Part shown: positions 1 to 11,500 of the stretch, piece after piece
Position numbering within the stretch: the first letter of the stretch is position 1
Layout: the number at the start of each line of letters is the position of its first letter
Assembly: GCF_017591425.1 (NCBI RefSeq)
Contig: NW_024466512.1
Span: forward strand, 28,387,501-28,451,500
DNA: 64,000 bases
Source: Ochotona curzoniae
Taxonomy: Eukaryota; Chordata; Mammalia; Lagomorpha; Ochotonidae
Reading direction: 5' to 3'
Translations under genes and position numbers: made by a program
The notes under the pieces: model-generated
Told to the model about the DNA's origin: nothing
What the model saw: the letters and a program-made list of their open reading frames with translations, nothing else
Databases searched by the model: none

Positions 1-867
1 ATGACTACAATCTGCTAATTTGTTTTGTATTGAGCCACTTAAGAGTCAAAGACCTAATGTCAGACTGAAACCAGCAACACAATTAACCAGCCGGTGACAG
101 ATTCATCCATCCTCCCTGCCAGGCTATGCCAATCAAAGACAGCATGAGGCGACGTTTGGTGAAATCAGTAAAAAAAACTCATTCTCTAAGTAACCTATGT
201 GAGGCATTGATTGACACTTTTTGAATTTAGTTTGTAGAACACAGCCACTCTTTACCCAACAGTCCTTCACTGCAAGCTGTGAAATAAGGCTTTTAATGCC
301 AATCACAGAAACAGTAAACCACAAATCACCAACCCTGAGTCTAAAAGGAATTAAGAAAACACAACTGTTTGTATGTCCAGTCAAATTTCCAAAATAATTT
401 GCTATTAGAGATTGTAGTAAAGATTGCCTTTCTTTGAAATATAAAATAACACATTAAATAAAAATACAACACGTTTTATGAGATTATGGCTTAAACTGTT
501 TTGGTTTCAAAGTAGTACTTTCATAGATCTAGTCAAACATAATCGTGGCAGAAATGTTGAATACTTAAAAAACCAATTTGGCACATTAAAATGTTCATTT
601 TAAGCTTTCATTTGTCTTGCCATTCTCTTATTTCAAAGATCTAATAAAAATGGTTTGATTTCAATAGCAATTATTTGAAAGCATTTTTCAAGGCTGCTTT
701 CATTTCTCAAGTCCTTTTGATATAAAAACGTGCTCTTGAAATCATAACCATTCTTTCCATGTTGGTCTATGCTTCCTTAATGGTCCCTGGAGAATCCACT
801 CTCCTTTATTTATATCCTTACAAAACATGAACTTGTCACAACAGACTATTTTTTTATTTTGAGAAAA

Positions 868-905
868 AAAATACATACATACATATATATACACACACAC
901 ACACT
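868..905. repeat. CATA/CA microsatellite
   Basis: A short run of catacata, then tatata, then CA dinucleotides. It is a simple sequence with no gene association. Confidence 0.8.
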
Positions 906-1857
906 GAAATATACTGTGCATTGCAATATTCTTTAAATTGGTAATAGATTTTCTTTTGTAAGATCATGTAACCCTTATCAAGGGAAAAAACACCAGTAAA
1001 CAAAATCACAGTCAACTGCATATTAAATCTATCATTGGTAAACGAATTTACTAATTCTGTGTGGCTTTTTAATTATTTAAATTAAGGCAATAAAATATCG
1101 CCATTTTATGTAAACTCACTGCCTATAAGTTTGTTCAATAAATTTCAATTAGAAGGCTATGAACAGTCTTTTGAGGCAAAAAAAAAGAAAGCATTTTGAT
1201 AAATTGGTTGGTCTCCCAAAGAGACACAATTTATGGTCTCTTAAAAGGCACAGATTAAAATAATAAGGTCTTTTATCAAATAGAGAATAAACACTAAAAT
1301 TAGATGAAAATAGACACTTTAAGTCAAGAAATCTATTATTCTTCCTTATACTTTATATAAAACTATTACTAAATCAGGGAAAACCCCTAAAATTCTGGTA
1401 GAGATTACAAAAACCTGCCCAGCATGATTTTATGAACGTACAAGCATTCCTTTTACACAGTGCCATTTCATCCATTTTCTGGCTTGAACACGTTATATAA
1501 CACCGAATGTCTCAAATTCCCAATAATACTGAATGGATGAGTAATAAAGGTTTAAGTATCAAGATAAATTTCCTTAGGGAGTTTTAATAATAACTTTAAT
1601 ATCACCTTGAAGACAGATTTCTGAGATTATGCCAAAAATTTGTAAGGCCTACAAAAGCATATTCAGTCTAACACCCTCAAGATTCCCCCAAATACCTCTT
1701 AGACATCCACATTCCTCTTTTACACACCGTATCCCTATATAAATACCTCTAGTCCTAAAAGAATTGGATATTACATCCTCACAATCATCTGTGAATTTTC
1801 ATTCCATCTACCAATTCCAACTTATGATACGTAACACACAAATGCTTGCACATAACA

Positions 1858-1886
1858 CACACACACTGAGAGAGAGAGAGAGCACA
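1858..1886. repeat. CA/GA microsatellite
   Basis: Adjacent short runs of CA and GA dinucleotides within a repeat-poor intron block. Confidence 0.75.
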
Positions 1887-2194
1887 TGCAAACAGAACAT
1901 GTCTATCCTTAATGTTGAAAAAACTTTCCTGAAATAGGAAAACTTCACAACTACCTGTAGTGTACAGCACATTTCCCTCAAAGTTCCTTTATCTCAATCA
2001 TAGGGTTCATCAAACTTTGGCAGCTTTTTGTTTTGTTTTAAACACTCTTTTGCGCATAAGCCTTTAATAATGTACAGTATCCAAAATTTGAGCTTTCTGC
2101 AGGCATCATTATTGCTGTCACAGCAGAGTCAAAGTTTGGGGGAATGGTCCTGTTTCCAAGATACTGATTATATAGGAAATTCAGCAGGGCTAAA

Positions 2195-2314
2195 ACAGTA
2201 GCTGTTACCATCACTTGGGAGAATGAACAAACAAATCTATGTTTTGTCTCTCTGTATCTCTCTTTCTCTTCCCTACTTTGCCTTTCAAATAAATCTTCCA
2301 AAAAAAAAAAAAAA
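2195..2314 (+). mobile_element. C-SINE 3' fragment
   Basis: This holds only the 3' portion of a lagomorph C-SINE: a degraded cacttgggagaatgaac segment, a CT-rich stretch, tttcaaataaatctt and an A-run at 2299-2314. Read on the minus strand, its tail gives a chance open frame that runs on into unique DNA. Confidence 0.65.
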
Positions 2315-2359
2315 GCTTAGCTGCCCAATATACTTGTATCAAGTACTGTTGAGTGTTAG

Positions 2360-2620
2360 AATGAATCTCATTTGTTGTCCACACAACACAAACCAGGTTC
2401 CTTTCCCTGTTGGTAACAGCTAGAGTGCTGATAGTAGCCTGGGCCTGCACTTGGTCTCTTATATAGCCAGGAGGGACGCAAACCTTCATGTGCTTCCTTC
2501 CCAGACACATTAACAGAAATATGGATTGGAAACAGAATATTGGGCTCAAATCAGGCAGGTCCAATATGGGATGTAAATGTTCGAAGTACCAATTGTGCAA
2601 TAATTTTAGCGCCTAGGCAT
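2360..2620 (-). mobile_element. Degenerate C-SINE
   Basis: The reverse complement shows a worn SINE body, with a head-proximal catcccatattgg segment and a ggccc-like core. It abuts the 3' end of the preceding plus-strand fragment. It is old and strongly diverged. Confidence 0.5.
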
Positions 2621-2871
2621 ATGTTTAAATAGGGAGCCATTAAGGCCCTATAATTCCTCTTACTTAGGTAAAACAAGAAAATCAAGAGAAGTTAAAAATA
2701 AACAAATAAAAGATGAACTCTGGGTATAGCTAAGCCACAGAATTAGGGCTGAAAAACTAAAGCATACCAAGGGCAGGAATTAAAGAAGCAACTCTGGGCT
2801 AACAGAGCCATTTCCTTATTTTTATATATGAGCATTTAGAGAGGCAGGGTCATAAAATAATTAAAAGTTAT

Positions 2872-3141
2872 GGGCCAGCATCATGGTACAGTGTATTAAG
2901 CCACTAACCTGCTGTGCCAACATCCCACATGGGGACAAATTCAAGTTCTAGTTGCTCCACTTCAGAGCCAGCTCCCTGCTAATCAGCCTAGGAGAACAAT
3001 GAACAATAGCCAAAGTGTTTGGGTCCTTGTACCCATATGGAGACCCAGAAGCTCCTGGTTCATTTGGAGAATGAACAAGTGGACGGAAGACTTCACTTTC
3101 TTTCAAGTAAATAAACATCTTTCTCTCTTTTTTTTAAAAAA
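2872..3141 (+). mobile_element. C-SINE, older class
   Basis: The element starts at gggccagcatcatgg, carries the catcccacatgggg and gttgctccacttc blocks, has an internal loss near 3060, and ends in a T/A-rich tail. It lies tail to tail with the minus-strand SINE that follows, forming an inverted pair. Confidence 0.85.
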
Positions 3142-3426
3142 GATTTTACTTATTTATTATTTTATTGGAAAGCAAGATTTGCAGAAAGATCTTCCATCTG
3201 CTGGTTCACTCCCAGATGGTTGCAACAGCTGGATCTGAGCCAATCTGAAGCCGGGATCCAGGAACTCCTTCTAGGTCTCCCACTTAGGTGCAAAGTTCCA
3301 AGCCACTGAGCCATCCTTCACTGCTTTCCCAGGCCACAAGCAGGGATCTGGATCAGAAGTTGAGCAGTTGGGACATGAACCAGCTTCCATATGGGATTAA
3401 CCAGATGAGTCAATGCATCAGCTCCA
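3142..3426 (-). mobile_element. C-SINE
   Basis: Starting with the tail complement (acttatttattattttattgg), it runs through ctgctggttcactccc and ggccacaagcaggg to the head near 3426. It is close to full length and is the second arm of an inverted SINE pair. Confidence 0.88.
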
Positions 3427-4200
3427 ATAAATAAAACTTACAAAGATTAAAATTTATTCTCATCTCCAGTATAATATAAAATTTCCAAGAAGTTGCCAGA
3501 ATCACTATTTGATTAGACAACAGAGGTGGTTCCACATCAATATTAGCATATTATATAAATGTCAACTAAGCTAACAGGTGATCTCTTATTAATATATAAA
3601 GATGACTGGTGTATTATAAATAGTCATAAATAAAACTATCACCTGGAGCAGGTGCTGTGGTTTCAAATAAACACCAACAAATACAGACTATTGTTATTTA
3701 CTAATTTACATGTATAATTTATTTATATGTATATATTTAATATATGTATAATTTATTTTAACCTTCTGAGAATAATTCTTGAGAGTCTAATACAAATATG
3801 GTTCCACTGCCTGAGGCACATATTTGAATAACACATTCTGTGAAACAAGCATAATGGGAAGAAAAGCACTCAGAGACTGCGTGCAAAGTTCCCACCTCCT
3901 TAGCTTCAAATAGCTTTGCCTCTTACATTAGTAAATGTGGATAAAGGCCTCTGCCTAAACTCTTCGGTTTCAACTATATTTTATAGTGTTTTCTGGAAGA
4001 GACCATATTGTATATCAGTATCCTTAGATTTGGGGATTTTTGAAGTTTTGTTGTATGTTTAGCCTGAATGACAAGCACTTTCATTGCTTAAGATACAAGA
4101 ATGCAGCTGGAGTGTATATTATTACTCGTGTCCAACTGAAGATATATCCAGGATGGATCTTTTTTAGGTCAGGGAAATGCCTCAATAGAAGGAGGCTATG
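3427..4200. other. Intronic stretch, nothing recognised
   Basis: AT-rich intron sequence with a TATA-rich patch near 3700-3760. I see no gene, RNA gene or clear repeat in it. Confidence 0.5.
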
Positions 4201-4204
4201 TGAG

Positions 4205-4299
4205 AAAAAATTTTAAAGTCTATGGAAAATTTATACTATGAAAAAACCATGCATAGATTTCAAATTTTCAAAATACACTTATCTTTTTTAAAAAACACT
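4205..4299. repeat. MITE-like palindromic repeat fragment
   Basis: It contains tctatggaaaatttatac and ccatgcatagatttcaaa, which resemble blocks at 45655-45760 and 39396-39530. The shared layout (catggaaaa near one end, its complement near the other) suggests an old non-autonomous DNA transposon. I cannot name the family. Confidence 0.4.
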
Positions 4300-4486
4300 T
4301 TGAGAAAGAGAGAAGTGATCTTCTATCCAATGATTCACTCTCCAAGTGTCTACAGCATTCAGGTCTATGCCAGGCTGAAGCCAGAAGGCAGAAACACCAT
4401 CTCCTGGTATCCACTCAAACATGGACTCTGAGATAGGATGCAAGCAGTACCTGAAGTTGCTGTGTGCCACAACATTGTCTCCTAAA
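4300..4486 (-). mobile_element. C-SINE, internally deleted
   Basis: The minus-strand SINE body shows atgattcactctccaag and aggctgaagccag but lacks a large central part. It is old. Confidence 0.65.
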
Positions 4487-5789
4487 CTAATATTTTAATT
4501 CTTTCTATGAATTTTCTTTAGCATTTGCATACTAAAACAAAACAGAACAAAATCTATAAACATTTTTTAATACAGGAAGAACACTGTGCATGACATTCAG
4601 AAATATTCAGAATGAAGCGTAAGTTCTCACAGATTGCTACGGTAAACTTTTGCCAACCATTACCCTCTTGCTTCCAGAGAATGGAAAGGGCTTTTCATCT
4701 CCATACTATCAATCTAGCATTGGTTCCAGAAGAGAAAGATTTAACACAACTTGACAGGTTTCTTACAGGGCCATAAGCTCCTGAACACAAGGAAAGGAAT
4801 GATTAAGAGGTCCTTGCCCTCAGTCTGATGTGTGCAGTGTCGCTGTGATCATGCTCTTTCAGTGGGACTTCATTCTGCAAAGTGCAGTCACTTTGATTTT
4901 TGAATTACAGAACCTTCCAAATTAGTTTTTGTTTAAGTCTACATCAGCATCTAGCTTGCTGTTTCTTTGTTATCTCTATCTGATCTACAAAAATCCTGTA
5001 AATACAAATAAACCAAACCTATTTGCACTCTTGCCATTCTCCATTACTGTTCCCTTCCACACAGGGAAGAAACAAAACCAGAGGCTCTTTGGCACCACCA
5101 GATCTCGGCTTTCATGGAAACTTCTGACTCCAACGTCTTTCTCTAAAATTTCTTCTCTTCCTCTTCAAATATGTGAGTTTCTTTTGCCCTCTTTTTCTGT
5201 TCAAGGTAACAGATAATTTCAATTCAAAAATCACTATCATTTTAATCCCTTTTTTCTTCTTTCATTTCAACTTTTGCCTACTTAGGTCACCAAAATGCCT
5301 TCCATTTTTGTTTTGTTTATTTGTTTCTATCAGGGATCACAGATTAAAATGAATGATGCCACTTGAATTTTTAGAATTTTGCCACCCCTATCTGCAAAAA
5401 CACAAGTAATTTTCTAAACATGAAATATCTGTTGCAACCTGGTAGTAAAACTGTCAGATGGGACCCTACTGATTAAGCCTGGGGTAATGATCTAGTCCCT
5501 TTCATCAATGTCCCTATTAAGGAGTGAAATTGTAAGATACATTTAAGTGTGCAGATGTATGTATATCAACAAGAGCACACACACATATTTAGTCTATAGA
5601 CTAAGGGGGGGTTCACTGCTATTATCTTAATTTACAATTTTTATTTGTTACAGGGTGGCTCTTGTAATTCTCATTTAATACACTGACTTCCTACTAAAAC
5701 GCTCATACTGCTTCCTTCTAAAAGTCCTCTATTTCCAATTAAGCTCTGACCAAGAACAATTCAAAGTGTTGCTTCTCCTGAAGGTCCCA
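4487..5789. other. Intronic stretch, nothing recognised
   Basis: No exon, pseudogene or clear repeat is seen. The 95-codon open frame near 4929-5216 has no recognisable domain and no splice or start context, and I treat it as chance. Confidence 0.5.
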
Positions 5790-6275
5790 CATGGCGAAAG
5801 GATTAGCCATGTCATCTCTGACCAAGAAGGTAATCAACATCAAGCAAGCCCCATGGGCCACTGGTCCCTACTGTCCAGCTGGGTCAGCAACAGGACCACT
5901 TACATTTCAGGACAGGTAGGCATGGTCCCTTCATGTGGCCAGCTTGCTAGGAGGGCCTAGTAGAAGAAGATAAACAACTTATAACCAAGGGTGAAATTTT
6001 GAAGGCTTCAGACTGTGGTTACTAATGTGGCAAAACAACTGCTCTCTTGGCTGCATGAATGACTTTGGTACTGTCAATGAAGTCTGTGAGCTATTTCAGA
6101 TGGTTTTCCTGCTAGAGCTGCTTACCAGATTGCTGTTTCAACCAAAGGAAGTCACGCTGAAACCAAAGCAGTAGCTTTCTAAGGACTTCTCTCAAAATGG
6201 CCTATGAGAGTATTCTGTGTTGCTGGGTCCGGAATTTTCACTTTGTCTTTAAATTAACATTTTAATTTTTATAAT
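5790..6275 (+). pseudogene. RIDA: RIDA (UK114/HRSP12) processed pseudogene
   Basis: This is an intronless copy of the mRNA for reactive intermediate imine deaminase A, a small enzyme that removes reactive enamine/imine by-products. The start codon matches at 5809-5811 (MSSLTKKV). A shifted frame then reads YISGQVGM near 5909. Further on the DNA matches the parent at tgggtgaaattttgaagg (about 5989), caatgaagtctgtgag and cctgctagagctgcttacc (6109). The 3' UTR resembles the parental one (ttgctgggtccggaattttc, then tttaaatta). Frames shift at least twice and several stops are present, so no protein can be made. It lies antisense to EXOC6. The match is from memory of the protein family. Confidence 0.87.
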
Positions 6276-6781
6276 TGATTTTGGCTAAAAAATTTTGTAC
6301 GAAAAAAGTTAGGTTTGGCTAAAATATCTACACTTACTATGGAAAGGTCACGTAACTGGGGGAATTAAACATGAGTTTTGGATTAGATAATGAACCTAGT
6401 CATGATGTTTTAAATTACACTTACTGAATGAAGGAGAAGTGACTCATACCCAGTTACTCAAAAACATAACAGGGAAATAACATGTAGGAAATATGAATTA
6501 CTGTTCCTGAGAAGTAATGAAGAGTGCACCTGATTCAGTTAAATAATGTTAATAATGTAATGATGTGAGATATTAAGTACTCATCATGTGCTTCTACTTC
6601 TACTTGAGTAAAATTAAATCTTTCAAACTTGAATAGTAGAGGTAAAGGAAAACAAAGTAGACCAAAATTTTCTATAGATAATGTTTTTGTAACAGGAATA
6701 AAGGAGATATGCAGATTAAAAAACAAAATTTAGCATCATCTAAGTAGTGTTAGGAGACTCTGACCCTAGACATAAAGAAGT
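6276..6781. other. Intronic stretch, nothing recognised
   Basis: AT-rich intron between the RIDA retrocopy and a SINE, with no recognisable feature. Confidence 0.5.
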
Positions 6782-7062
6782 TACTGTGGCTTAGCATGTT
6801 AAGCCATCACCAGTGATGGGAGCATCCTTTATGGGTATAGGGTCCCAGCTGTTCTGCTTTCTATCCATTCCATGCTAATGTGCCTGGCAAAGCAGCAAAC
6901 ACTGATCCAGGTAATTAGGACCCTGCCAGCCACCTGGGAGACCCTGGTGGCAATTAAGGCTCTTGGCTTCAGCCTTATCCAGTCCAGCCATTACAGCTTT
7001 TTGAGCAATGAATCAAATCCCCTTCTCCACAAATTCCCTTTCCCCACTGATTTTCTTCATTA
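6782..7062 (+). mobile_element. C-SINE, older class, interrupted
   Basis: Diverged head and body (ctgtggcttagcatgttaag, gcaaagcagcaaac). Its CT-rich tail resumes at 7219, so the block at 7063-7218 appears to have been inserted into it. Confidence 0.7.
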
Positions 7063-7218
7063 TTACAACAGTGTAGTCCTTCAAAAACAGTCCGAAGTCC
7101 ATCATTCTGCTATCTAAGTATCCTGATATTGCAGGTATGAACAGTGGCAGAGAGTCCAGCAGCCTATTGTCAAGATACATTTAACAGCTTCATTGGGAGT
7201 CTGTCTTTGATTTGGAAA
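7063..7218 (-). mobile_element. L1-like 3' end fragment
   Basis: It shares ttgggagtctgtctttgatttgg-type sequence and the neighbouring ccattgtc block with 49330-49560, in the same orientation. The minus strand would be the sense strand if it is a retrotransposon 3' UTR. The family name is uncertain. Confidence 0.45.
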
Positions 7219-7288
7219 CTTCTTTCTCTTTCTTGCCTCTCCCTCTCTTTAACTCAGCTTTTCATATAAACAATTCTTTAAAAAAAGG
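7219..7288 (+). mobile_element. C-SINE tail, continuation
   Basis: CT-rich stretch, then ttcatataaacaattctt and an A-run. It reads as the 3' end of the SINE that begins at 6782. Confidence 0.6.
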
Positions 7289-7508
7289 AATTTATAAAAT
7301 ATACTAAATTAGCATACCAATGAAACTATTATAACCCCAAGCAAACAACTAAGTCATTTTTTGGGTCTTTTCTAATTGAAAAAGGCATTAATTATATTAA
7401 ATTATATTGTTTATTTCTCTTTCTGTCTATGCTGTCAAATTTAGGTTTTATGTGGGTTTTTCATGGGAAGAGAGTTGCAATCACTTTGGCTAAAAAGCAC
7501 AATAGATT

Positions 7509-7831
7509 GGGCCCAGCATGGTAGCCTAGTGACTAAAGTTCTCACCTTGCACGCTCCAGGATCCCATATGGGTGCTGGTTTGTATCCTGGCTGCCTCACT
7601 TCCCTTCTAGCTCCCTGCTTGTGGCCTGGGAAAGCAGTAGAGCATGGGCCAAAGCCTTGGGACCCTGTACCCATTTGGGAGACCCAGAAGAAGCTCCAGG
7701 CTCCTGGCTTCAGATCAGCTTAGCTCCAGCCATTGTGGCCATTTAGGTAGTGAACCAGCAGATGAAATATCATTCTCTCCTCTGCATAAAATCTGATTTT
7801 CCAATAAAAATAAATAAATCTGTTTTAAAAA
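7509..7831 (+). mobile_element. C-SINE, full length, younger class
   Basis: Head gggcccagcatggtagcc, ggatcccatatggg block, and an aataaaaataaataaatc tail. The flanks agcacaatagat and agcagaatagat form a near-perfect target-site duplication. Confidence 0.93.
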
Positions 7832-8020
7832 GCAGAATAGATGAAACAACTGGCTAAATTATGAATCTCTGTAAGTTGATTAGAAAATTGGTAACAATGG
7901 AAAAGGAAATATGCAAACTAGAACATGAGTACAAACAAATGAGCACCAATTTAAATTCTATAATATACATCATTTAAAATTTTTTTATTTAGATGTCTAA
8001 TTCACTTTTAAATGTTATTT

Positions 8021-8293
8021 ATTATTTACCTTAGTTTTCTTTGAAAAGGAGGTAGCCAAAGATAGAAATATCTCTTCCACCTACTGATTTCTCCAGAATG
8101 CCTACAACAGCTGAGGCTGAGAGCCAGGAATTCAACGTGGGCCTTCCATGTGGGTGGCAGGGACACAAGTACCTCGGCCATCATGACTGCCTTCCAGGAT
8201 GCTTGTTAGCAGAAACTTGGACTTGAACCCAAGACTCCAATATGGGCTGTGGTTATCTCAACTGACATCTTAACTGTTGTGTGGAATGCCCCG
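8021..8293 (-). mobile_element. C-SINE, older class
   Basis: A diverged minus-strand SINE with tacctactgatttctcc and ccttccatgtgggtgg blocks. It ends 56 bp below the donor of EXOC6 exon 18. Confidence 0.75.
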
Positions 8294-8349
8294 CTCGAAA
8301 CTTTGAAATTACGGAAATTTATAATCTTTCTTTTTAATTTTATACTTAC

Positions 8350-8529
8350 AGGCAAATGAGTAAACACTTGAAAGATGCTTCTCAAAAAATTAATAAGATC
8401 CATTAAATAACCACTAGCTCTTCCATCTGGCTCAGACATTGTCCAGTCATAATCAGCAAGCTGAACAAATTCATCAATTTTCTGATTAAGTTTGGTATAT
8501 ATTTCTCCTTCTGCTGCATGTCGAGCATC
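8350..8529 (-). CDS. EXOC6: EXOC6 exon 18 (residues ~592-651)
   Basis: This is a 180-nt exon with 60 whole codons, phase 0 at both ends, reading [11 protein letters not shown] to [10 protein letters not shown]. The acceptor is cccctgtcag before gatgctcg and the donor is cct followed by gtaagt. It encodes part of the Sec15 C-terminal domain used for Rab binding. The next exon (GKVAQ in human) is not in the remaining 8.3 kb. The intron upstream in the transcript is the largest complete one here, at 10,818 bp. Confidence 0.97.
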
Positions 8530-11500
8530 CTGACAGGGGACAAAACAACATTAATAAACAACTATAAAAGCAGTTAACAAAGCAAGTTTTCTTACAATTC
8601 TAAATTTCACATATATTTGTCTTTGGCCTACTATTTTAAACATTCATGCAAAGCCCAGGAAGAAAGCTATTGGCTTATTTGCTTGCACTAATCTGCTTAA
8701 CTAGACAACAAATCTTCCTTCTTCTTTCTTTTCCAGTCTCACCATTTCCTTTTTCATCCATGTGGCAGAGTGCTTTACAAGGCATTAATTCCTGACTTGT
8801 TCTTAACAGCTCTAAGAAGATCCTTAGGAGAAACAAAAGCAGAAAAGTAGAAACTGTCCAAAACAAAAAGTGCAGAAGACCATGCCTAATTACTGATTCA
8901 ATAAGGAAAATTAAGTTGTACTGGCACAGAGGAGATGGAGATGGGATGGTTGTTGATGCTTTGCACTTCAAGGGTAAGAAAAGACAAAAGCAGAGACAGA
9001 GACATGTAACTTCTCCGAGGAAAATAAATGAGTCAATGAAGTCAGCACAAATAGAAAAAAGACCTCTACACTAGAGCTCCAGGCCTGTGTGTCTCATACC
9101 CTGAGCTCAGATGAAGGGGAAGACCAGGCCAGGCTTGTGGCAGAGGGGGTTAAATTGCCACCTGCCAACACTGACGTCCCTTCCATCCAGGTGTCAGTTG
9201 GTGTTCTGGCTGCTTTACTTGCATTGTTTCCTGCTAATGGCCTGGGAAAAGCAATGGAAGATGATGCAGGTGTTTGGGCCCCTGTCATGCACATAGGAGA
9301 CCCAAAGGAAACCCCTGGCTCCTGCCTTTGGCCATGCCCAGTACTGGCTGTTGGGCTATCTAAGTAGATGGAAGATCTCTCTCCTCCTCTCTCTGTAACT
9401 CTTTCAAAATAAATATTTTTTTAAATAAAGACAGTTGAAGGTATGTTGCCTTTTGTATCCTACCCTGAGAAATGTCACATTTCCACTTTAATGCATTGGT
9501 TAAAGTAGTTTAAGTTTTCCCCAACAAGGATAAAGGGCCTCAGAGCCCCATTTTTAAATGAGAAAAGTATCAAGGAATTTGTGGCTATACGTATTTTGAA
9601 AATCATCATCCTTGCTATAATAAGGAAGGAGGAAGAAATAGTCCATACTACAATTTAATTAACAGAGAAAATAGGAAGGGGGTTGAGAAAATGGGGAAAA
9701 AGTCAATTCCTACTTATTTCACTTTTCTTTACATCTTGATCAAATTAATTTTTATAAATCCTTATTTCACTTTTCTTTACATCTTGATCAAATTAATTTT
9801 TATAAATCCTTGTTCAAGAAGGCGGGAAGGATCAGATATTCAAAAATCTTGAAGTCATTATGAAACATAAAACACTTTCTATCTGAAGGAAGAAGAAAAT
9901 GAGAAGACCACATTCACATCTTTTAGTCCGATGAAATAATTACATGTTTTCTGGATTTCATGTTTAGTGGAGTCATGATAAAATTGGCCCAGAAATACTG
10001 AAGGTGTGTAGAGTAACTAGGCAAAAGCAAAGGAAGGAACACAGACGGCTTTAGCTGCTGCTCTCCAGCACTTGGTTGAATGATTTACTTTTCTGAGCTT
10101 ACAAAAACAACAGGTTGCATTTTTCGTATCAACTATCCAGGTTAAGATAAACTTTTCTCAAGACGTAAAAAGACTGGGCAGGGGTTGGGGAGAGGTATTT
10201 AAAATTGTAACAGGTTTATTAATGCTAACCATAGGCTGTAATAGCGTGTAAAGAAATTGAAGTCAGAGGGCCAGTGGCTATGCCGTGTGAAAGACAAACC
10301 TCAGATGGCCTTTCTGAGCAGGAGCGTGTTTTAAAAACAGCACTTGAAAGGGGTTTTTCCAGGGAGTAAGGGTTCTGCTGATTTTATAATCCTGACAAAT
10401 ATAATCATTAGAAAATATACAAGGCTTTGATCCTCACAGCTGCCTTAAACTAACTACACTTCATTTTTAAAAACATAAGAGCAAGCAAAGAAACACTTTT
10501 ACTATAAACATTCTCATACTTTCATAGAGATATGCTAAAGTAGCTGGTGAAACATTTGTAACAGATAATTATTGATTATGATTTAAGAGACTGTCGGGAA
10601 AACTAGTTTGGAGTTGCACTGTTGAATTCAAAACAGACTCAGTCCTTAGTACCTCATCTCACCTCATAGTAAGTAACAACTAATGTAAATAAAGCGAAAG
10701 AAATTGATTCTTCCTTTGCTTATGAAAGAAGCCATTCCGTCTGGAGGCATATCTCACAAAATCTGCAAACTAGTTTTTATTAGAGTGTATAAGAAATAAG
10801 TTCTATCTGAGCAAGCATTTGGTCCAATGGCTTAGATAACATGTGGAACATCAACATCACTGGAGTGCCTGGTTTGAGCTCCAGCTTTGCCGCTTCCCCT
10901 CAGCTTCCAAGAGGCAGCAGATGGTGGCTGCTGCACTTGGATTCCTGCCATCAGGTAGGAGACACGGACAGAGTTCCACACTCTGACCTCAGGCTGGTGC
11001 AGCACTGCCTATTGTGGGCATTTGGGGATTGAACCAGTGGATGAAAAATCTCTTTCTGTCTGTCTCATTGGTTTTCATATATTTTTTCAAAAAATGCAAT
11101 ATAAAAATAATCTATGCTAAAAAAATAATAAGGGCCAACTTTGTGGTAGAATGGGTTAAGCTGCTGCCTGCAATGCTGACATCCCATACAAGTGCCAATT
11201 TGAGTCCCACTTGCTCCACTTCCCATCTAGCGCCCTACTAATGCACCTGTGGAAATTTATGGATCAGTATCATAGATTATTAGCACACTGTTTCCCAAAT
11301 TAGAAAGGAAGGTAGCAACAGAGTATAGTTTGGTCATGGGACTTTCAAATTTGTGTTTAGAATTTTTAAGATTTATAAATATATCAAGAAATGCCCCCCT
11401 TCCTCAAAATGAGCTAAATATATTTTTCTTAAATATTCAAGAAAATATTTCAATTAATACACTTGGATTAATGAGAATATTAATAGAAAATTGACAGGAA

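Larger units (their letters stand above)
1..2190. other. EXOC6 intron 18, repeat-poor block
   Basis: No gene, exon or recognisable SINE or LINE was found in this 2.2-kb stretch, although the rest of the window has a repeat about every kilobase. It is AT-rich and contains only short simple repeats, near 868-905 (CATA/CA) and 1858-1885 (CA then GA). A TGATTGACA motif resembling a PBX/MEIS site is at 208-216. The four missing 3' exons of EXOC6 were looked for here and not found. It may hold conserved non-coding DNA, which is an inference from repeat depletion only. Confidence 0.5.

Noticed and set aside
2038..2301. 87-codon minus-strand open frame with a protein-like tail
   Set aside because: Its first 25-30 codons are an antisense SINE tail and the remainder has no family I recognise. 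No splice sites or conservation can be shown.
8675..8971. 98-codon hydrophobic open frame, minus strand
   Set aside because: It lies in intron 17 just upstream of exon 18, is leucine/phenylalanine-rich from AT-rich DNA, and has no match to EXOC6 or another family that I know.
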